NCBI GenBank assembly: GCA_032871835.1
Contig: CM065299.1
Coordinates: 47,318,706 to 47,382,705, forward strand
DNA: 64,000 bases
Direction of reading: 5' to 3'
Origin: Dipteronia dyeriana
Taxonomy: Eukaryota; Streptophyta; Magnoliopsida; Sapindales; Sapindaceae
Position 1 is the stretch's first letter, and each line of letters opens with the position of its first letter. The notes beneath the pieces were generated by a model. That model had not been told where the DNA came from. It saw only the letters and a program-made list of their open reading frames with translations, and did not search any database. Below, one piece after another: positions 56,117 to 64,000 of the stretch. The translations under genes were made by a program, and so were the position numbers.

Positions 56117-59100
56117 GGAAACCACTCTAACGTTATCTATAATGTCAATTTTTTTCCCGGAAACAACTTCTCGTTAGGAGCAACCTCAACGTTGATAGAA
56201 ACAACTTTGACGTTCTATCCAATATTAGAGTTGTTCCAGGGAACCAATCAAACTTAAAAAGGGGAACAACTTTTATTTTTTGGAAACAACTCTAACTTTA
56301 TCTATAACGTCAAAGTTTTTTCCGGGAACAACTTCTTGTTGGAAGAAACATCAACGTTTATAGAAACCACTTTGATGTTCTATCGAACGTCAGAGTTGTT
56401 CCCGAGAACCACCTAACCTTAACAATGGGAACAACTTTTATTTTTTGGAAACCACTCTAATGTTATCTATAACATCAAAGTTATTCCCGAAAGCAACTTC
56501 TCGTTGGGAGCAATTTCAACGTTGATGGAAACTACTTTGACGTTCTATCAAACATTAGAGTTGTTTCCGTGAAACACTCAACCTTAACAATGGGAACAAC
56601 TTTTATTATTTGGATACCACTTTAACGTTATCTATAACATCAACGTTGTTCTCGGGGAATAACTTCTCGTTGGGAGATACTTCAAAATTTATGGAAACCA
56701 CTTTGATGTTCTATCCAATGTTAGAGTAGTTCCAGGGAACCAGTCAACCTTAACGAGGGAAACAACTTTTGTTTTTTGAAAACCACTCTAACGTTATTTA
56801 TATCGTCAAAGTTGTTCCCAGGAACAACCTCTTGTTGTGTGCAACTTCAACATTGATGTAAACAACTTTGACATTCTATCCAACGTTAGAGTTGTTCCTG
56901 GGAACCACCTAACCTTAACAAAGGAAACAACTTTTAATTTTGGAAACCACTCTAACATTATCAACAACGTCAATGTTGTTCCCGGGAACAACTTCTCGTT
57001 GGGAGCAACTTCAATTTTGATAGAAACCACTTTGATGTTCTATTCCACGTTAGAGTTGTTACCGGGAACCTCTCAACCTTAAGAAGGGGAAAAACCTTTA
57101 TTTTTTTGAAAGCACTCTAACGTTATCTATAACGTCAAAGTTGTTCCCGAGAACAACTTCTTGTTTAGAGTAACTTTAACGTTGATAGAAACCACAATGA
57201 CGTTCTATCAAACGTTAGAGTTGTTCACGAGAACCAATCAACCTTAACTTGGGGAACAACTTTTATTCTTTGGAAACAACTCTAACATTATCTATAACAT
57301 CAAAGTTGTTCCCGAGAACAAATTCTCGTTGGGTGCAACTTCAACGTTGATGGAAACAAATTTGACGTTCTATCCAACGTTAGAGTTGTTCCCGTAAACC
57401 ACTCAACCTTAAGTAGGGGAACAATTTCATTTTTTAGAAACTACACTAATGTTATCAATAGTGTCACAGTTGTTAAGTTGTTCCCGGGAAAAACATCACG
57501 ATGGGAGCAACTTCAACATTGATGGAAACCACTTTGACGTTCCGTGCAACTTTAAAGTTGATCCTGGGAACCACTCATCCTTAAGAAAGGGAAGAAATTT
57601 TATATTTTGGAACCCAATCTAATGTTATCTACAACGTCTAAGTTGTTTATAGTAATAACTTCTCGTTGGAAGCAACTTCAACTTTGATAGAAACCAGTGT
57701 GACATTCTATCCAACGTTAGAGTTGTTCCCCGGAACCACTCAACCTTATGAAGGGGAACAACTTTTATTTTTTGTAAACCACTCTAACATTATCTACAAT
57801 GTCAAAGTTGTTCCCGGAAACAACTTCTCGATGGGAGCAAGTTCAACGTTGATGGAAACCACTTTGACGTTCTATCCAATGTCAAAGTTATTCCCGGGAA
57901 TAACTTCTCGTTGGGAGCAACTTTAACGTTGACTGAAACCAGTTTGACGTCCTATCTAACGTTAGAGTTGTTCCAGGGAACCAATCAACCTTAACAAGGG
58001 GAACAACCATTAATTTTTGGAAACCACTCTAACGTTATCTATAATATCAAAGTTGTTCCCAAGAACAAATTCTCGTTGGGAGCTACTTCAACGTTGATGG
58101 AAACCACTTTGACGTTCTATCCAACGTCAGAGTTATTCCCGGGAACCACTCAACCTTAACAAGGGGAACAAATTTTATTTTTGGAAACCACTTTAACGTT
58201 ATCTATAACATCAAAGTTGTTCCCAAGAACAACTTCTCGTTGGGAACAACTTCAACATTGATATAAACCACTTTGACGTCTGTCCAATATTAGAGTTGTT
58301 CCCGGGAACTACTCAACCTTAAGAAGGGGAACAACTTTTATTATTTAGAAACCACTCTAACGTTATTAATAACGTTAAAGTTGTTCCCGGGAGCAACTTC
58401 TCATTGTGAGCAACTTCAACGTTGATGGAAACCACATTGACGTTCTATCCAACGTCAGAGTTGTTCCCGGGAACCACTCAACCTTAACACGGGGAACAAC
58501 TTTTATTTTTTGGAAACCACTCTAAAGTTATCAATAAAGTCAAAGTTGTTCCTAGGAACATCTTCTCGATGCAAGCAACTTCAACGTTGATATAAAACAC
58601 ATTGACGTTCTAACCAACGTTAAGAGTTGTTCCTGGGAACCACTCAACCTTAACAAGGGGACAACTTTTACTTTTTTGAAACCACTCCAACGTTATCTAT
58701 AAGTTGAAAGTTGGTCTTAGGAACAACTTCTCATTTGGAGCAACTTCAATGTTGGTGGAAACCACTTTGACGTTCTATCCAACATTAGAGTTGTTCCCAG
58801 GAATCACTTAACCTTAACAAGGGGAACAACATTTATTTTTAGGAAACAACTCTTACATTAGCTATAAAGTCAATGTTGTCTTAAGAACAACTTCTTGTTG
58901 GGAGCAACTTCAACGCTGATGGAAACCATTTTGACGTTCTATCAAAAGTTAGAGTTGTTCCCGGGGACCACTCAACCTTAACAATGGGAAAAACTTTGAT
59001 TTTTTGGAAACTACTCTAACATTATCTATAATGTCAAAGTTGTTCTCGGAAGAACTTCTCGTGGAGCAACATCAACAATGATGGAAACCATTTTGACGTT

Positions 59101-59167
59101 CTGTCCAACGTTAGAGTTGTTTCCGGGAACCACTCAACCTTAAGAAGGGTAAACACTTTTATTTTTT
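56117..59167. repeat. Higher-order satellite block, copy 1 (~3.05 kb)
   Basis: About 18 units that are repeated almost identically in the next block with a 3050-3051 bp offset (for example AATGTCAATTTTTTTCCCGG at 56141 and 59192; CACGATGGGAGCAAC at 57497 and 60547). Differences are about one per hundred bases in the stretches I compared, far fewer than between neighbouring units. Confidence 0.9.
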
Positions 59168-62100
59168 GGAAACCACTCTAACGTTATCTATAATGTCAAT
59201 TTTTTTCCCGGAAACAACTTCTCGTTAGGAGCAACCTCAACGTTGATAGAAACAACTTTGACGTTCTATCCAATATTAGAGTTGTTCCAGGGAACCAATC
59301 AAACTTAAAAAGGGGAACAACTTTTATTTTTTGGAAACAACTCTAACTTTATCTATAACGTCAAAGTTTTTTCCGGGAACAACTTCTTGTTGGGAGAAAC
59401 ATCAACGTTTATAGAAACCACTTTGATGTTCTATCGAACGTCAGAGTTGTTCCCGAGAACCACCTAACCTTAACAATGGGAACAACTTTTATTTTTTGGA
59501 AACCACTCTAATGTTATCTATAACATCAAAGTTATTCCCGAAAGCAACTTCTCGTTGGGAGCAATTTCAACGTTGATGGAAACTACTTTGACGTTCTATC
59601 AAACATTAGAGTTGTTTCCGTGAAACACTCAACCTTAACAATGGGAACAACTTTTATTATTTGGATACCACTTTAACGTTATCTATAACATCAACGTTGT
59701 TCTCGGGGAATAACTTCTCGTTGGGAGATACTTCAAAATTTATGGAAACCACTTTGATGTTCTATCCAATGTTAGAGTAGTTCCAGGGAACCAGTCAACC
59801 TTAACGAGGGAAACAACTTTTGTTTTTTGAAAACCACTCTAACGTTATTTATATCGTCAAAGTTGTTCCCAGGAACAACCTCTTGTTGTGTGCAACTTCA
59901 ACATTGATGTAAACAACTTTGACATTCTATCCAACGTTAGAGTTGTTCCTGGGAACCACCTAACCTTAACAACGGGAACAACTTTTATTTTTGAAACCAC
60001 TCTAACATTATCAACAACGTCAATGTTGTTCCCGGGAACAACTTCTCGTTGGGAGCAACTTCAATTTTGATAGAAACCACTTTGATGTTCTATTCCACGT
60101 TAGAGTTGTTACCGGGAACCTCTCAACCTTAAGAAGGGGAAAAACCTTTATTTTTTTGAAAGCACTCTAACGTTATCTATAACGTCAAAGTTGTTCCCGA
60201 GAACAACTTCTTGTTTGAAGTAACTTTAACGTTGATAGAAACCACAATGACGTTCTATCAAACGTTAGAGTTGTTCACGAGAACCAATCAACCTTAACTT
60301 GGGGAACAACTTTTATTCTTTGGAAACAACTCTAACATTATCTATAACATCAAAGTTGTTCCCGAGAACAAATTCTCGTTGGGTGCAACTTCAACGTTGA
60401 TGGAAACAAATTTGACGTTCTATCCAACGTTAGAGTTGTTCCCGTAAACCACTCAACCTTAAGTAGGGGAACAATTTCATTTTTTAGAAACTACTCTAAT
60501 GTTATCAATAGTGTCACAGTTGTTAAGTTGTTCCCGGGAAAAACATCACGATGGGAGCAACTTCAACATTGATGGAAACCACTTTGACGTTCCGTGCAAC
60601 TTTAAAGTTGATCCTGGGAACCACTCATCCTTAAGAAAGGGAAGAAATTTTATATTTTGGAACCCAATCTAATGTTATCTACAACGTCTAAGTTGTTTAT
60701 AGTAACAACTTCTCGTTGGAAGCAACTTCAACTTTGATAGAAACCAGTGTGACATTCTATCCAACGTTAGAGTTGTTCCCTGGAACCACTCAACCTTATG
60801 AAGGGGAACAACTTTTATTTTCTGTAAACCACTCTAACATTATCTACAATGTCAAAGTTGTTCCCGAAAACAACTTCTCGATGGGAGCAAGTTCAACGTT
60901 GATGGAAACCACTTTGACGTTCTATCCAATGTCAAAGTTATTCCCGGGAATAACTTCTCGTTGGGAGCAACTTTAACATTGATTGAAACCAGTTTGACGT
61001 CCTATCTAACGTTAGAGTTGTTCCAGGGAACCAATCAACCTTAACAAGGGGAACAACCATTAATTTTTGGAAACCACTCTAACGTTATCTATAATATCAA
61101 AGTTGTTCCCAAGAACAAATTCTCATTGGGAGCTACTTCAACGTTGATGGAAACCACTTTGACGTTCTATCCAACGTCAGAGTTATTCCCGGGAACCACT
61201 CAACCTTAACAAGGGGAACAAATTTTATTTTTGGAAACCACTTTAACGTTATCTATAACATCAAAGTTGTTCCCAAGAACAACTTCTCGTTGGGAACAAC
61301 TTCAACATTGATATAAACCACTTTGACGTCTGTCCAATATTAGAGTTGTTCCCGGGAACTACTCAACCTTAAGAAGGGGAACAACTTTTATTGTTTAGAA
61401 ACCACTCTAACGTTATTAATAACGTTAAAGTTGTTCCCGGGAGCAACTTCAACGTTGATGGAAACCACATTGACGTTCTATCCAACGTCAGAGTTGTTCC
61501 CTGGAACCACTCAACCTTAACACGGGGAACAACTTTTATTTTTTGGAAACCACTCTAAAGTTATCAATAAAGTCAAAGTTGTTCCTGGGAACATCTTCTC
61601 GATGCAAGCAACTTCAACGTTGATATAAAACACATTGACGTTCTAACCAACGTTAAGAGTTGTTCCTGGGAACCACTCAACCTTAACAAGGGGACAACTT
61701 TTACTTTTTTGAAACCACTCCAACGTTATCTATAAGTTGAAAGTTGGTCTTAGGAACAACTTCTCATTTGGAGCAACTTCAATGTTGGTGGAAACCACTT
61801 TGACGTTCTATCCAACATTAGAGTTGTTCCCAGGAATCACTCAACCTTAACAAGGGGAACAACATTTATTTTTAGGAAACAACTCTTACATTAGCTATAA
61901 AGTCAATGTTGTCTTAAGAACAACTTCTTGTTGGGAGCAACTTCAACGCTGATGGAAACCATTTTGACGTTCTATCAAAAGTTAGAGTTGTTCCCGGGGA
62001 CCACTCAACCTTAACAATGGGAAAAACTTTGATTTTTTTGAAACTACTCTAACATTATCTATAATGTCAAAGTTGTTCTCGGAAGAACTTCTCGTGGAGC

Positions 62101-62200
62101 AACATCAACAATGATGGAAACCATTTTGACGTTCTGTCCAACGTTAGAGTTGTTTCCGGGAACCACTCAACCTTAAGAAGGGTAAACACTTTTATTTTTT
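59168..62200. repeat. Higher-order satellite block, copy 2 (~3.03 kb)
   Basis: Near-identical tandem duplicate of 56117-59167. It is shorter mainly because of an 18-bp loss near 61445: TTCTCATTGTGAGCAACT, present at about 58398-58415 in copy 1, is missing between two GAGCAACTT phrases. After 62220 the sequence again resembles what precedes copy 1 (compare 62221 with 55975), as expected for a longer block structure. Confidence 0.88.
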
Positions 62201-64000
62201 GGAAACCACTCTAACGTTATCTATAACGACAAAGTTATTCCCAGAAACAACTTCTCATTTTGAGAAACTTCAACATTGATGGAAACCACTTTGACATTCT
62301 ATACAATGTTAGAGTTGTTTCCGGGAACCAATCAATCTTAACAAGGGGAACAACTTTTATTTTATAGAAACCACTCTAACGTTATCTATAACGTCAAAGT
62401 TTTTTCCAGAAACAACTTCTCGTTGGGAGCAACCTCAACGTTGATGAAAACAACTTTAACAATCTATCCAACGTTAGAGTTGTTCCAGGGAACCAATCAA
62501 ATTTAAAAAGGGGAACAACTTTTATTTTTAGGAAACAACTCTAACATTATCCTTAATGTCAAAGTTATTTCCGGGAACAACTTCTCATTGGGAGCAACGT
62601 CAACGTTTATAGAAACCACTTTGATGTTCTATCCAACGTCAGAGTTGTTCCCGGGAACCACCTTACCTTAACAACGGGAACAACTTTTATTTTTTGGAAA
62701 CCACTCTAATGTTATCTGTAATGTCAATGTTGTTCCTGATAGTAACTTCTCGCTGGGAGCAATTTCAACGTTAATGGAAACCACTTTGATGTTCTATCCA
62801 ACGTTAGAGTTGTTTCTGAGAACCACACAACCTTAACAAGGGGAACAACTTTTTTATTTGGAAACAACTTTAACGTTTTCTATAACATCAACGTTGTTCT
62901 TGGGAACAACTTCTCGTTGTGAGCTACTTCAACGTTGATGGAAACCACTTTGACGTTCTATCCAATGTTTGAGTTATTCCCGGAAACCACTCAACCTTAA
63001 CAAGGGAAACAACTTTTATTTTTTGAAAACCACTTTAACGTTGTTTATATCGTCAAAGTTGTTCCCGGGAACAACCTCTCGTTGTGAGCAACTTCAACGT
63101 TGATGGAAACAACTTTGAAGTTCTATACAACGTTAGAGTTGTTCCTGGGAACCACCTAACCTTAACAACGGGAACAACTTTTATTTTTGAAAACCACTCT
63201 AACGTTATCTATAACATCAAGGTTGTTCCCAGGAACAACTTCTCATTAGGAGCAACATCAACGTTGATAGAAACCAGTTTGATGTTCTATCCAACGTTAG
63301 AGTTGTTACCGGGAACGTCTAAACCTTAAGAATGGGAACAACCTTTTTTTTTTGAAACCACTCTAACGTTATCTATAATATCAAAGTTGTTCCCAGGAAC
63401 AACTTCTCGTTGGGAGTAACTTCAACGTTGATAGAAACCACAACGATGTTCTATCCAACGTTAGAGTTGTTCACGGGAACCAATCAACCTTAACTTGGGG
63501 AAGAACTTTTACTTTTTGGAAACCACTCTAACATTGTCTATAACGTCAAAGTTGTTCTAAGGAACAACTTCTCGTTGGGAGCAACTTCAACATGGATGGA
63601 AACCACCTTGACGTTCTATCCGACGTTACAGTTATTTCCGTGAACCACTCAATTTTAACAAGGGGAACAACTTTTATATTTTGGAAACAACTCTAATGTT
63701 ATCTATAACGTCAAATTTTATCCCAAGAATAACTTCTCGTTGGGAGCAACTTCAACTTTGATACGAACAACTTTAACGTTATGTCCAACGTTAGAGTTAT
63801 TTCTGGGAATAACCCAACCATAAGAAGGGGAACAACTTTTTTTATTTGGAAATCACTCTAACGTTATCTAGAACGTCAAAGTTGTTCCTTGGAGCATCTT
63901 CTCGTTGGGAGCAACTTCAATGATGATGGAAACCACTTTGACGTTCTATCCAATGTCAGAGTTGTTCCCGGAAACCACTCAAACTTAACAATGGAAACAG

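Larger units (their letters stand above)
46220..64000. repeat. ~165-bp satellite array, about 108 copies, continuing off the right edge
   Basis: A continuous head-to-tail array. Spacing between successive CTTCTCGTTGGGAGC phrases is 165-166 bp (for example 47649, 47814, 47979, 48145). A typical unit has two halves. Half B (about 80 bp) carries AACTTCTCGTTGGGAGCAAC, AACGTTGATGGAAACCACT, TTGACGTTCTATCCAACGTT and AGAGTTGTTCCC. Half A (about 85 bp) carries GGGAACCACTCAACCTTAAC, GGGGAACAACTTTTATTTTT, GGAAACCACTCTAACGTTAT and AACGTCAAAGTTGTTCCC. The halves share GGAAACCACT, GTTGTTCCC and the overall layout, so the unit is a diverged dimer. All frames contain frequent stops, so it is not protein-coding despite short ORFs. 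No retrotransposon interrupts it within the window. The unit length is in the range of plant centromeric or subtelomeric satellites; location is not shown by the sequence. Confidence 0.97.

Noticed and set aside
47000..63400. Many short open frames (for example 57666-57926 and 60716-60976) sharing peptide patterns
   Set aside because: They are translations of the 165-bp repeat. The period is a multiple of three, so frames stay open for 60-87 codons until variant stops. All three plus frames of a typical unit contain stops, and there is no gene structure.
46220..64000. Regular repeats as a CRISPR array
   Set aside because: The repeats are head to tail without unique spacers, are 165 bp long, and lie in a plant genome.

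Overview
The window is nuclear DNA of a flowering plant, most likely a eudicot. The evidence is two intron-style plant genes (a CRIB-domain RIC protein and a kinase-less LRR protein) embedded in AT-rich DNA full of LTR retrotransposons, MITEs and a satellite array. I see no bacterial gene organisation, tRNA, rRNA or CRISPR array. Nothing in the sequence fixes the species.

Layout. 1-6178: a nest of old retrotransposons. The 5' part of a Ty1/Copia element (minus strand; LTR 3342-6178, PBS 3328-3339, start of gag 2989-3196) was hit twice: by a Ty3/Gypsy element, of which LTR 1817-2988 and decayed gag 1-1816 remain, and by a solo LTR of the same Gypsy family (3478-4786, 5-bp target duplication). 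6179-8593: AT-rich DNA with MITE debris and degenerate tandem repeats. 8594-11673: a Mutator-like deletion derivative keeping the start of a transposase-like reading frame. 12525-13582 (+) and 14640-16034 (-): the only two convincing host genes, convergent, about 1 kb apart.

16380-29173: a hAT-like MITE split by a complete 12.0-kb Tat-type Gypsy element (16976-28977, plus orientation, TSD ATATC). 29269-30207: a PIF/Harbinger-type MITE. 31265-43283: a second complete 12.0-kb element of the same Gypsy family in the opposite orientation (TSD AATAT). Both copies carry decayed gag-PR-RT-RNH-aRNH-INT on one strand and, between INT and the 3' LTR, a gene on the other strand (24658-27601 minus; 32594-35529 plus) whose two short GT-AG introns lie at the same places. 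43635-45257: further MITEs. 45380-45830: a GC-richer island with promoter-like boxes and no recognisable gene.

46220-64000 (running off the right edge) is one uninterrupted satellite array of about 108 copies of a ~165-bp unit. I do not recognise it. The unit is a dimer of two diverged ~80-85-bp halves, is rich in inverted repeats (ideal junction GTTGTTCCCGGGAACAAC), and is organised in multi-kilobase higher-order blocks. The last two blocks (56117-59167 and 59168-62200) are nearly identical. This array, with its dimer/dyad design and its age gradient, is the most unusual feature of the window; the spliced antisense gene shared by both Gypsy copies is second.

All coordinates of decayed elements were read by eye. 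Family names rest on motifs, and no database search was possible.
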